The notes beneath the pieces were generated by a model. The model did not search any database. It was given only the letters and a program-made list of their open reading frames with translations, and was not told the DNA's origin. 64,000 nt of DNA from Acanthaster planci (taxonomy: Eukaryota > Echinodermata > Asteroidea > Valvatida > Acanthasteridae), in assembly GCF_001949145.1 (NCBI RefSeq), contig NW_019091482.1:322116-386115 (forward strand). Direction: 5' to 3'. The translations under genes and the position numbers were made by a program. This document shows, one piece after another, positions 28,501 through 36,304 of the stretch (within the stretch, counting starts at the first letter, position 1; the number at the start of each line of letters is the position of its first letter).

Positions 28501-29652
28501 CAATAGAGAGTACGTTTAGGCCAAAGATACCTTTTTCTGTATTGTTTGATATGTGTCAGATCGCGATGGAATTATCAGAGATATTACGGTAACATAATCA
28601 GAGAAATATTAGTATTTCCATTGTAAATATGATAAGATCACAAAACATTACAGTAGACCCTATTTCCTGTTTCTTTAGGAAGTATAGTTCAATAACCCAA
28701 GTCTTGTGACTAAAACCAAAGTCTAAAGTTCTTGATCATTTCCAGCGTAGTTATTCTTAAATAATTCTTATCTATGGAACCTAATACTAATGTTGTGTTA
28801 CCCTACGAGACATCACGCTTTTTATTTCTTGAAAAAAGCAGGTCTGGTTGAACTCAGTACTAATATCTTTTTAAAAACGTAGAAATGGTACTCCGTCTAC
28901 GTTAGCAAAAGCACAAAGGTTTAAAGCTAGATTGTACGTCAAATTCTAAAATTTATCACAATAATGCAGATCTTCTGGCTGGCTGTCAGAATATGCATCA
29001 AATGTTTTTATAAATATTTCTGGACTACCCATTTTTCAAAGCTTTTCTGTGTACCTTACTAATTTGGCATAACACATACGCCATTTTTGACGGCTATGTA
29101 GAGTCTTGGATGAAATTATTTTACGGAGGAAAAGCTGGACATTTGCATCATTACGAGCCACACATTTGTACAAAAGTGTCGATTTTGCAAGAAAAGTTCA
29201 CTTGGTTTTTACAGAACGTTGAACTTGCTTTTACAATTAACAAACTTCAATGTTAGGCATTTGTTCAGCCTGAAATGCAACAATAGGTTTTCGTCAAGCC
29301 GCCATTCTCCACAAATTTACTTTCAATGGACGGGAAAAATCCGCACTTTGGAAAACATGCGCAATTTTAGACTTCCTTCAAAATATTTAGCGAAACATTC
29401 CTCAACCTTCCCCAACACCATCAGTTAACTCGTCTGCTGCCTGGCCTGCCTGAAGGGAGTTTTAAATACAATGTGATTTAACAGAAAAATGTCTAAATGT
29501 TCCCTTTTGCCGGGCAGAAATTTTTATTCAAGTATTACCTATGAAATCAGACAAACTTTTCAAATAAGACAATAAGACAGCGAACAAAGCCGTTTAAATG
29601 TAGCTTACTTACCGTAGGCAATGCAGATGATGAATGCAATGTATCTTGTCAT
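3105..29652 (-). CDS. Secreted CAP/SCP-EGF-ShKT cysteine-rich protein (CRISP-like), 8 coding exons
   Basis: Exons (minus strand) 29613-29652, 14505-14647, 6277-6546, 5442-5542, 5018-5106, 4771-4863, 3814-3915, 3105-3241 join to 975 nt, 324 residues plus stop. Every junction has GT/AG and matching phase. Order of parts: signal peptide about 1-21; CAP domain about 28-185 (NAHNALRR at 35-42, NMRKMSWD at 57-64, SRVGCS at 158-163, LVCMYD at 178-183); CRISP-like hinge GPPCSKC at 196-202; EGF-like cysteines 246-278; ShKT-like cysteines 282, 294, 303, 314, 318, 322. CAP proteins of this layout are secreted and disulfide-rich, with roles in adhesion, defence, fertilisation or venom; the role here is unknown. 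The usual tetrad looks degenerate: GEN reads GKN (K109) and the GHYTQ motif reads CTAFKQ (146-151). Gene fusion is unlikely because phases match throughout. I am confident of the family, less so of the exact ortholog. Confidence 0.88.
3814..3915 (-). CDS. CAP gene coding exon 7 (EGF-like module)
   Basis: The acceptor is TCTCATTAG and the donor CAAG|GTAGGC. It encodes a compact cysteine module with CCQKTCHHPG, HTCMCDC and GIDCQ, which reads as an EGF-like fold of the kind that follows CAP domains in several invertebrate and plant-like CAP proteins. Phase 1 on both sides. Confidence 0.85.
4486..4564. repeat. (CAA)n microsatellite
   Basis: About 26 CAA units with one CAAAA interruption, inside intron 6 of the CAP gene. 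The poly-Val and poly-Leu frames it creates are not genes. Confidence 0.97.
4771..4863 (-). CDS. CAP gene coding exon 6 (linker)
   Basis: The acceptor is TTTTACACAG and the donor T|GTGAGT. It encodes about 30 residues (GFYPNKSWGQNPPLDICP...) linking the hinge to the EGF-like module. It is the least family-specific exon, supported mainly by its splice sites, by phase 1 on both sides and by its cysteine. It might be skipped in some transcripts: its 93 nt preserve the frame. Confidence 0.72.
5018..5106 (-). CDS. CAP gene coding exon 5 (CRISP-like hinge)
   Basis: The acceptor is TACTTCACAG and the donor G|GTCAGT. It encodes FSIFFDLYIV followed by GPPCSKCQSPTGFCEDALC. The G-P-C-x-x-C with C-E-D-x-L-C pattern is the hinge seen after the CAP domain in CRISP and related proteins. 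It ends in phase 1. Confidence 0.88.
5275..5420 (+). repeat. Dispersed repeat family B, copy 1
   Basis: It contains GGAGGCTCCTTTCCGGTCGC and CTCCCGACCAACATGGCTCG, found again in reverse orientation at 15555-15625 and 23334-23525. It lies in CAP intron 4 and was counted by eye; the edges are approximate. Confidence 0.6.
5442..5542 (-). CDS. CAP gene coding exon 4 (end of CAP domain)
   Basis: The acceptor is TTCTGCAG and the donor AA|GTGAGT. It encodes MILANASRVGCSLNPYC and LLVCMYDE, the final CAP strands. SRVGC and LVC-x-YD are strong family motifs. It ends in phase 2; lysine 185 is completed by the next exon. Confidence 0.9.
5756..5964. mobile_element. Small hAT-like non-autonomous element
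   Basis: The ends read CAAGGGCGGATT and, reversed, CAAAGGCGGATT. The flanks carry ACCTGGCC and ACCTGGTC, a likely 8-bp target duplication with one change. About 209 bp, no coding capacity, in CAP intron 3. Confidence 0.55.
6277..6546 (-). CDS. CAP gene coding exon 3 (CAP core)
   Basis: 270 nt, 90 codons, phase 0 on both sides, donor CAG|GTGAG. It encodes residues 62-151. It holds the CAP core: SWDAELADEAV helix, GKNVAVS (family usually GEN), W126 with E130, FDYE, and CTAFKQ where most relatives have CGHYTQ. About 30 residues between C77 and GKN are longer than usual and rich in D and E. Confidence 0.9.
6935..6966. repeat. 16-bp tandem duplication
   Basis: CACGATGATATCTAAT occurs twice back to back, in CAP intron 2. 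Confidence 0.85.
7624..7791 (-). CDS. GC-rich open frame of bacterial appearance, 56 codons, no start
   Basis: Frame 7791 to 7624 (stop TAA 7621-7623) reads NLINARRGNTTHLALSLIDR, then about 36 further residues including EPVRYRAQSPLSVYFLDAQI. Codon third positions are strongly G/C and local GC is clearly above the neighbourhood. A stop codon lies directly upstream and no start is seen, so it is a fragment. Its style resembles an enterobacterial or prophage small protein, but I cannot name one. It lies inside CAP intron 2. Possibilities: assembly contamination, transfer, or chance. It is not a plausible exon of the CAP gene. Confidence 0.35.
8234..14504. other. CAP intron 2 remainder
   Basis: No exon was recognised. 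It holds a hairpin at 9802-9843 and a piece of a dispersed repeat at 12955-13075 related to 24955-25090. Paired GTGGGGTAC-type repeats lie at 13960-14010 and 14210-14245. Open frames here are short and not family-like. Confidence 0.5.
9802..9843. repeat. Short inverted repeat
   Basis: ACTCTGAAC and GTTCAGAGT face each other across seven bases, with a further outer pairing of ACAGTGA with TCACTGT. Confidence 0.6.
14505..14647 (-). CDS. CAP gene coding exon 2 (start of CAP domain)
   Basis: The acceptor is TTTTCGTAG and the donor ATG|GTAGGT. It encodes residues 14-61, including NAHNALRRKV, the N-terminal helix signature of CAP domains, and ends in NMRKM. The next exon opens with SWDAELAD, so the NM-x-KM-x-W hallmark of CAP proteins is rebuilt exactly across the intron. 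It ends in phase 0. Confidence 0.9.
15555..15625 (-). repeat. Dispersed repeat family B, copy 2
   Basis: Reverse-orientation match to 5355-5410 (CTCCCGACCAACATGGCTC, then a GATGAGGGGGCG-type run and TTCTGCTCGAG). It stands just upstream of the LINE fragment. Confidence 0.6.
15681..16007 (+). pseudogene. LINE (non-LTR retrotransposon) C-terminal fragment
   Basis: A 108-codon open frame with FCARTIKDWTSLPSNIVES followed by a phenylalanine- and leucine-rich tail (FRAELFKLF). The pattern F-x-x-R-T-I-x-D-W-x-x-L-P is the familiar C-terminal end of CR1/L2/Jockey-type reverse-transcriptase proteins. Catalytic domains are absent, so this is a 5'-truncated dead copy inside CAP intron 1. Confidence 0.7.
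16010..19460. other. CAP intron 1, unassigned
   Basis: Apart from the palindrome noted separately, no exon, RNA gene or mobile-element protein could be supported in this stretch. Confidence 0.5.
16701..16718. repeat. 18-bp perfect palindrome
   Basis: CAATCAATTAATTGATTG. It could be a homeodomain-type site pair (ATTA core) or chance. Confidence 0.5.
19467..19536. repeat. Inverted-repeat hairpin
   Basis: AAGTAAAATGTTTG with GGTAGCACCATGCA faces TGCATGCTATTGC with CAAACATTTTACGTAACTT. Arms of about 30 bp meet at a few T bases. A small foldback element in CAP intron 1. Confidence 0.65.
19540..21620. other. CAP intron 1, unassigned
   Basis: No supported coding sequence. The frames at 19493-19773 overlap on both strands and match no family I know. 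Confidence 0.45.
21629..21747. mobile_element. Foldback (MITE-like) element
   Basis: Arms 21629-21667 and 21709-21747 are inverted copies (GTTCGATCAGCAGCGATTTG against GTTCGATTAGCGACAAATAG read on the other strand), about 80 percent alike by eye, with a 41-bp spacer. Confidence 0.6.
23334..23525 (-). repeat. Dispersed repeat family B, copy 3, with nested palindrome
   Basis: It matches the copy at 5275-5420 in reverse orientation: an AACACTCCCGCTCAACAT-type core and GGAGGCTCCTTTGGTCGG on the minus strand. A 38-bp palindrome at 23396-23433 interrupts it. Confidence 0.6.
23396..23433. repeat. 38-bp CpG-rich palindrome
   Basis: ACGCGTTCTCGT faces ACGAGAACGCGT, and the centre GCGTCGCGACGC is itself palindromic. 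Only one pair mismatches over the whole 38 bp. Confidence 0.85.
24955..25090 (+). repeat. Dispersed repeat family C (copy also at 12955-13075)
   Basis: Both copies carry GGGGTGTAA, then ATCATGAACRGCG, then GTGTC/GTGTCAGCA and a C-rich run before TTCCACG. Edges are approximate. Confidence 0.45.
26508..26590. mobile_element. Short palindromic MITE-like element
   Basis: GTTAATTTAACACC at one end faces GGTGTTAAATCAAC at the other, with ATCAGA/TCTGAT pairing inside. Confidence 0.6.
26600..29600. other. CAP intron 1, unassigned
   Basis: AT-rich, with no supported exon. The frame at 28038-28325 is open on both strands and is not family-like. Confidence 0.45.
29613..29652 (-). CDS. CAP gene coding exon 1 (signal peptide)
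   Basis: Encodes MTRYIAFIICIAY and the first base of codon 14. The short basic N-terminus followed by a hydrophobic run is a signal-peptide core. The donor reads G|GTAAGT. The ATG is the first one downstream of a TATA box at 29843-29849. It joins in phase 1 to the exon at 14647, 15 kb away, which completes a GCT codon and continues the probable cleavage region (AVSDVSSA). Confidence 0.8.
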
Positions 29653-29842
29653 AGTGCTTAGCAACCCGCCAGTAGCCTGGTCTGCTCTGTCCTCAGTTCC
29701 CGCCCTTTTTTTCCCTCCCTCACCGACCACCAAGCTTGACAATGGTCACAGCACACGTTGAGTAACCGCAGTAGTCACGGTACGAGCAGGCGACAATCGG
29801 TCACGCAAGCGCTTGTGGAGAGGGCACAGGCCTTAACCGCCG

Positions 29843-29849
29843 TTTTATA
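29843..29849 (-). promoter_or_regulatory. TATA box of the CAP gene
   Basis: TATAAAA on the minus strand, 191 bp upstream of the start codon at 29652. A start site about 30 bp downstream, near 29815, would give a 5' UTR of roughly 160 nt with no intron. Position and exact consensus make this a fair call, but the transcript start is inferred. Confidence 0.5.
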
Positions 29850-30944
29850 CAACCACCTGGACGGTGATATGAAACACAAGTCGTGATTGGCCACAAAGAA
29901 CAATAAATCTGCTGACGTAATGTGTAAGTTCGACAGGATGCCCAGGATGTATGTCACTCCAATAAGATACGGTATGGAGATATTTCTACATCCAAAATGT
30001 GTCACAAAAGTCTACCGGGTTTTTGTTGAGAGGGACAAAAGGCAGGAATGGGCCGACAAATTCAGTACCTTCTGAACAAAGCTCCTTCGTGGATGTACCC
30101 ACCCTCTATAGTCCTCATCCCTTATGCCTTTTCGCTGTAAAGCGTAAATACTCTTGAACCGCAGACGAGTCCCCTGCGGTCAACCCGCGCCGTTCACTCG
30201 GCTTGACAATTTCAACATTAGACGCAGAGTAAACGTTTCAACGAAGAGTAAATTCAAGTCTCAGTATTTGCAAAGCATATCGGGTGTATCTCGTAACGAC
30301 GTAATAACATCCTATTCCCACAGTGGTTGTACTGTACTGCCCTGAAACGTGTTTGGTCGATTGGGCATTCTAATGAGAAACGATGTACCACAAATTCCCG
30401 TATTCCTAGGCATACATCCGGGAAGAATATGAGAGCATCCAAACCGGGAAATTGCCGTCTTGTGTCTGAGAAACTTCAGGTAATCGTGGTAATGAAGATG
30501 TCCCTGTCGTAAAAAAAATGAGGGCAAATCGTCAGCTTTGGTATATTACACGTGTATCTGATTCTCCTGTGGTCATGCTTAGGCGCCCATCACCCGTCTT
30601 TTCCTCTGTATTTGGCATCAGGAGGGCCCAGAAATTCAAAGTGTATGCACCACTGCACGCTCTCTGAAAAACTGGACGTTATTAAAGGGAGATATCAGTC
30701 TGGGCGTACAATTAAAGTGAACTTTTATCTGGCTGGGGAAGGTGACGTGACCCAAACATCCGAGAACGTTTGGCTCGCAAATCATTTATATTGTTTAAAA
30801 CCAATGCGCACTCTTGTGCATCGTTTCGCATCGCTGTGTGCCATCATCGTCTCGAAGGAGTGGAATTGTCGCGAGACTTTGAGGGTGATTCTTCCGGAGA
30901 ATCATTAATGCAGTTGGTTTCAAATGACATTTTACCTGTAATTG

Positions 30945-31042
30945 AGCAAACTTAATCATCGGGGCAAATAATGTTTGTGGTTTAGCATACCTAATTTCGG
31001 GGCAATGTTTGTGGTTCAGCAAACTTCATTTCGAGGCAACAG
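30945..31042. repeat. Imperfect tandem repeat
   Basis: Three degenerate units of about 40 bp share the pattern CRGGGCAA followed by TGTTTGTGGTTYAGCA and AACTTAAT or AACTTCAT. Confidence 0.55.
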
Positions 31043-32690
31043 GGCCAATAATGGAATAGACCCACGTCTTGAATTTTCAAATAAAAGTGCAATCACATTT
31101 TGTTCCAATCCTGTTTATAAGAACATGTCATACATGAATATCAAGACAAGGAAAATTCAGTTAAGACAGACCCGCATTGCCACTGTTGGAAACATCGACG
31201 TACGTCAGCAATCCACCGCCCCAACCAAGTCCGTATACACGTCAGCATCGTCACGATGACGTTATCACACCGCCGAAGTATCCTCGTATCCAAATTGTAA
31301 TTTCGCTCTCCCCACTTTTTTTTAAACGAGGCATCTTCAAATGTCAGCACGGACACCAAACACCAGCTTGGGAATGATTTGTGGATAAACAGAACGAGAC
31401 AGACTGGGCTAAACAGGCAGGGTCACCCATCAGCGATAGGGTCCCAGCACGACACTGCTTGTCAGCGGGCCACTCACGAGTCTTTGGGTGATTTAGGGCA
31501 ACTGCGCTCATTTCCACTTAAGTTGATTTTTCCGCGCAGTATAGAGGAAACTCTGTCTATTCACGAAGCCTGTTTTGGAACAACCAAGACTCCACTCATC
31601 AGCGGGGAATAGCAGAGTCTAGTCATCTGTTGATCAAAGCCTGATTTTTGACCTATTTTAAAACAAGGATCTACAATCATTTTCCCCCAAAACCCTATTG
31701 GGTCTTGGAATATTGAGTACGCAAAACTGTTGGGACATGACAATTATTAAAAACTGAAAATCGTGGGTGACAATTACACCGACTCATTTTCCGTTTCTCG
31801 ACTGTCACACAGAAAGTGCACACGCAATATTCTGAAGAAGGATGCTGTTATGTGCAAGTTGTTAATAATCCAAAACAAAAATAACGATATTAGGTCATCA
31901 TAAGGTTCTGTAATGACTGAATTCAAAAGCCCAATATTTGTGGTACACTAGCTGTAACAGAAGATCCGGGCTTTTGCAGATAATGTTGCTGAACCCTTGA
32001 GCTGTCGTCTCAGTAATGATAGCTAATGATGAATGATACTAGAATCTACTCAGGAACGCTCATATTTTTCCGAAAGCAATATTAGCTGCTCTGGAAACGA
32101 TAGCGATAATCAAACATTTTCACCGAGTTATCCCCGTGTATCAAGGAGAGCATGTTTTGCAGCGCAAACATTTCGAGAGGTCGCATGCAGGGGAACCAAG
32201 CACTCGCCCGTGATGCTACCAGCGATTTTCAGCGTCACCTTTGTTTGCCGACATTTTCGTGATGACATTTTTTGCTTCGCCTTAACGAGGTTCGGCACCG
32301 GTAGCGTTGTATTTATTTTTTCCACATAACGATTTCGGGCCCTTGTGGATTCTGAACGGATTCGACGAGGGTAAACATTTTCAGTAATTGCTGGCGTTAG
32401 TAGGTCTTTGCTACCATCGAATATTAAAAAAGGAGTCTTTCCATCAGAAACAGTCAAACATATTTATTAGAATTTTAAAGAGTTGCGCGGAAGAAATATT
32501 TCAACCTCCGCTCTCCAAGGAATCGTAAAAACACGACGAAGAACCCTGCACAGTTTTGCTGTTTGGTTGAAAATACGCCTTAAAAACTCGATTTGCTGGT
32601 ACGATCGGCCGCTTCGATAGTACGTTGCAATGGCATAAAGGGTTGTACCAGTGACGGGGAGGAGAACATGCGAAGTTCACAGAGCGCCAA

Positions 32691-33064
32691 NNNNNNNNNN
32701 NNNNNNNNNNNNNNNNNNNNNNNNNNNNNNNNNNNNNNNNNNNNNNNNNNNNNNNNNNNNNNNNNNNNNNNNNNNNNNNNNNNNNNNNNNNNNNNNNNNN
32801 NNNNNNNNNNNNNNNNNNNNNNNNNNNNNNNNNNNNNNNNNNNNNNNNNNNNNNNNNNNNNNNNNNNNNNNNNNNNNNNNNNNNNNNNNNNNNNNNNNNN
32901 NNNNNNNNNNNNNNNNNNNNNNNNNNNNNNNNNNNNNNNNNNNNNNNNNNNNNNNNNNNNNNNNNNNNNNNNNNNNNNNNNNNNNNNNNNNNNNNNNNNN
33001 NNNNNNNNNNNNNNNNNNNNNNNNNNNNNNNNNNNNNNNNNNNNNNNNNNNNNNNNNNNNNNNN
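32691..33064. other. Assembly gap (374 N)
   Basis: Run of N. The right edge is followed by GGGCGCCCTCT and, 60 bp on, GAGGGCGC in opposite orientation, so the gap may again sit in or beside a palindromic element. Confidence 0.99.
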
Positions 33065-33403
33065 AGCTCGTCGGCGACCGTTCACTGAAGTAAAACTATT
33101 TTCTACGAAGGGCGCCCTCTAAAGTAAAATTTTCTGCTATTGGAGGCCTCTACGAGGCCGAGGGCGCTGTGACATCTCGTAAGACCATTCCACAGGATGT
33201 GTGGTCACTAATTCAAGCGTCTTTGAAAACAGTGTAAAATCGGCATTATTCAGGGACCAATAACATGCATACCAACATCCCTGACGCTTCCAAAACACGT
33301 TACATCATTGCCTGGTCCCTAATCTTTCAATTCTTTTAAGTTTTCTCTGGGTTTAGCGATTTCATTTTTAGTTATTCTCGCAAAACAAAATTAACCCCCC
33401 CAA

Positions 33404-33640
33404 GTGATTTTTCCCCTCAAGTCTGCTTCCCGCCATTTTTCATGTGGCAATCCTCAATTTTCTCGGACGCTTAGGACCATTTTCAACCGTATTTTTTGGC
33501 CATTCTGCTCTCAGATGAAAGCCCAAAGACCCAGGGAGGTGATCCTAGCAAATATTTACACAATCTCACCATTTTGGGGCCTTAACCTCCTTTATTCAAA
33601 TGATACCATGGGGGCACTTTTAATGCTAGTAAGCTAGCCA
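33404..33640 (-). repeat. Dispersed repeat family A, inverted copy
   Basis: On the minus strand this matches 2085-2304: both carry TTAAAAGTGCCCCC, CCCAAAATGGTGAGATTGTG, a CCCTGGGTCTTT-type segment and AAAATGGTCCT. A third piece (GAAAAGTGCCCCCTTCTGTT) is near 62203. Confidence 0.65.
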
Positions 33641-33676
33641 GAAATTAGGGGACACGGGTCGAGGGAATTGTCCAGT

Positions 33677-35561
33677 CCGGTTCATAAGTGTGACGTCACT
33701 TCAGTTTAAACCACGCCCACTGCACACGCACTGTTGCACTGTAGAGTTGCATGCATTAATCACAGTTTACATGGAACCGGAAGCGTGCAACTTCAGCGAT
33801 CGTCCAGTGGGAGCCTGCAAATCGAGACGCGTCAGTGTATGTAACGAAGTCTGGCGATACATCGATGATATACATGTAGTTGGTGCTATAACCGGTAGGT
33901 TTGATGATGTTGAGAATTTCTTAACGTTTGCGGATGCTTTTCACCCAGCACTGCGCTACACATCTAATGTGTCACAACACTACTCTGTTACCTTTCTCGA
34001 CGTGCGCGTCCAGATCTGTGCGCGGAGACTTGGCACAACCGTAAGTTACAAACCCACAGATTCCCACAGCCACCTGCAGTACCATTCGTCTCAACCCTCA
34101 AGTGTAAGAACTCCATCCCTTACTCTCAGTTTCTTCGACTGCGTAGGATTTGTAGTAGCGATGCTTCGTGGGAGGAAATGCTAGGTTTCTTTCGTCAGCG
34201 CGGTTACCACAGCATCCATTTTCGCCGAACCCCCGATTTGCGCATTTGGGCGCGATCGTTCTGTCGGGGACATGGTTGTACGTTCCCGGTTGGAAACCGT
34301 CTCGCCGTCAAAAGCAGGCAGCAATTCCACCTGTCAGCGCCCCAGGTGTGGGGGGAATGAACGTGGATTTTTCCGCGTTCGTTCAGAAGTGAATCTGCTT
34401 GCCCTGAAGGAGGTTTTCAGTTACCGAGAGCTCTGCAATCACATATTTCAGAGCACAGATTTGATATTATATTCTTGTCGATATACTTCCATTGGCAATT
34501 TCATGTACGCCAAACTGTCGAGCGACTTCAAAGGTGCGCGCGTTACCGCGCACATCTGTGTATATCCGGTTCGTAAGTGACTTCGTCATACACGCAGAGG
34601 CGCCTCGATTTGCAGGCTCCCATTGGACAATCGCTGAAGTTGAGCGTTAACTTCTGGTTCCATGTAAACCAACCTCGTTCCCATGGGTACGATCATGCCG
34701 CGCCATCTTGGTTCCCACCATGCCTTACGCGATCTAAAACCTGGTATTGTATAATTTAAATATCACACCATGGATCCAATCTATTAGTTTGCATGTGTAA
34801 GTCAAACTTACACGAGAACGTTCGTTTAGCCATCACGTGACCTTCGTGCCTGCAGGCCTGGTGTCAGCAACTACTACCCCCGGCTGGCGAGCGGGTTTCC
34901 TGAGGCTGCCCAAGTGTAATGACGTCACTGATGGGCTGATGGTCGAGCATGGACATGATGGAACGTGGTGGGGGCTTAACCTTTTCCCAGAATGCCTTGG
35001 CGAATACACTGCAGCGTTCGATCAGCCTCATTTCGTGGCTTCCCTTGCGTGTAACGCTGGTGTATTCAGGGAAGCTAATCGAACGCACCTTATTTGGGAT
35101 ATTTAAATTAGGATTTCAGTCAGTGTGTTTACGCGCGACGTAGATTTACGCGTGCGTGACGTGCAAGGGAATACGTGGGTAGGAGCGTGCAGCTTTTGAA
35201 ATATGCGTGCGATTGAATGTACGTTGATGTACAGTATATTCATCCCAAATAGCCAGTCACTGTCATTTTAGTATACTACACGACCAGGGCTAGGGGCTAG
35301 TGAAGGAACGCCACGCAGCCCATGAAGTCAGTGATGCATGTAAATAGCGATCAATGCACGTAAGGCTATCCCGTTAGTAAGTGACTTTGTCACAAAGGCA
35401 GACGCGCCACGATTTGCAGGCTCTCACTGGACAATCGCTGAAGTTGCGCGTTCACTTCCGGTTGCACGTAAACGGCGATCAATGCATGTAACCCTATGTG
35501 CAGTGCACGTGTGCAGTGGGCCTGATTTAAACTGAAAAGTGACGTCACACTTACGAACCGG
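33677..35561. mobile_element. Degenerate Penelope-like element bounded by inverted repeats
   Basis: The terminal segments 33677-33833 and 35401-35561 are inverted copies of about 157 bp (shared on one strand: CGATTTGCAGGCTC, GCTGAAGTTG, GTTTAAACTGAA or ATTTAAACTGAA, GTGACGTCACACTTA). A partial extra copy lies at 34566-34680, in direct orientation to the right end. Between them lies a broken reverse transcriptase. Penelope-like elements are known for unusual terminal repeats, including inverted ones. Confidence 0.65.
33855..34260 (+). pseudogene. Penelope-like reverse transcriptase fragment, frameshifted
   Basis: In the first frame RYIDDIHVV (the YxDD catalytic motif), TFLDVRVQ and YKPTDSHSHLQYHSS appear. 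Near 34103-34110 the frame shifts and the second frame continues IPYSQFLRLRRICSSD, then GFFRQRGY. KPTD...L.Y.S.P....SIPYSQ..R.RRIC is the signature of Penelope-type reverse transcriptases. The N-terminal fingers and a GIY-YIG endonuclease are not seen. It is dead. Confidence 0.75.
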
Positions 35562-35660
35562 ATGTGCAGTGCATTGCAGTGAGCGTGGTTTAAACCAAAG
35601 ATTGCTGCGCGGCGCTATACAATCTTTGGTTTAAACTGAAGTGACGTCACACTTACTGAA
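35562..35660. repeat. Nested partial copies of the inverted terminal repeat, with hairpin
   Basis: AAACCAAAGATTG faces CAATCTTTGGTTT across CTGCGCGGCGCTATA (35594-35634), each side running into TTTAAAC and GTGACGTCAC pieces of the neighbouring repeat. Confidence 0.6.
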
Positions 35661-35884
35661 AGTCCTCTATTTGCTGTTTGCACGCTGCCGTCATAGAACT
35701 GGTAGCTTGCACAATCGCGCCAGAATCGCTTTATCCATTCGCATGAAATAAGAACTAACGCAGCATGTGCAAAATTACGTAAGCAGCATACACAGGAATC
35801 GCTGAACTGGCTATATTGATTGTGTAAAGCTGCGAGGTCGAAGCTCTGCATGCCCATGGCAGCAGCGTGCAAAGAGCGAAGAGG

Positions 35885-36000
35885 CGCCTTTCCATATGCG
35901 TTACGTACGCAATGCATTGACGCGTTTCACTTTCACGGACACAAAAAACCGACTCCTTAAACATAACACACATGTGCGTTGCGTTCGGCCGTCCGGGAGC
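35885..36000 (-). repeat. Dispersed repeat family D, copy 1
   Basis: Read on the minus strand it shares AACGCA near its start, a TTTTTTGTGTCCGTGAAAGT-type block and GAAACGC, then CATATGGAAAG, with 58058-58200 on the plus strand. Confidence 0.55.
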
Positions 36001-36298
36001 GATTTTGGCGGATAGGCAACGCTCGGTACGGTGCAAGTGTTGACACGCATATGGAAGGCGCCTAGCTATACGCTGACTCCCGAAAGACCTTAGTTTTTGA
36101 AATAACGAACTAGCTCATTAGCGACGAGATTAGTTTTTTTCATAACTGCAAAAGGCATGAAGAAATTTCAATAAATAAAAGTACCGCCGGGGAATTTTGC
36201 TCTCGTAAATTGTTGCCACCTGAGACACAAAAGCACTCAGATATCTCACCAAAGTCTCTACTCCCGAGATACAACACAACACTTGATATTTAACAACC

Positions 36299-36304
36299 TT
36301 TATT
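36299..36304 (-). terminator. Distal AATAAA near the edge of the CpG-poor block
   Basis: An AATAAA on the minus strand at the point where CpG-poor sequence (to the right) meets CpG-rich intergenic DNA (to the left). It could be a distal PNP polyadenylation site or the end of a non-coding transcript lying between. No coding exon was recognised from 36305 to 41579. Confidence 0.25.

Noticed and set aside
32128-33085. Open frames on both strands around gap 2
   Set aside because: Most of their length is N; the remainder has no recognisable domain.
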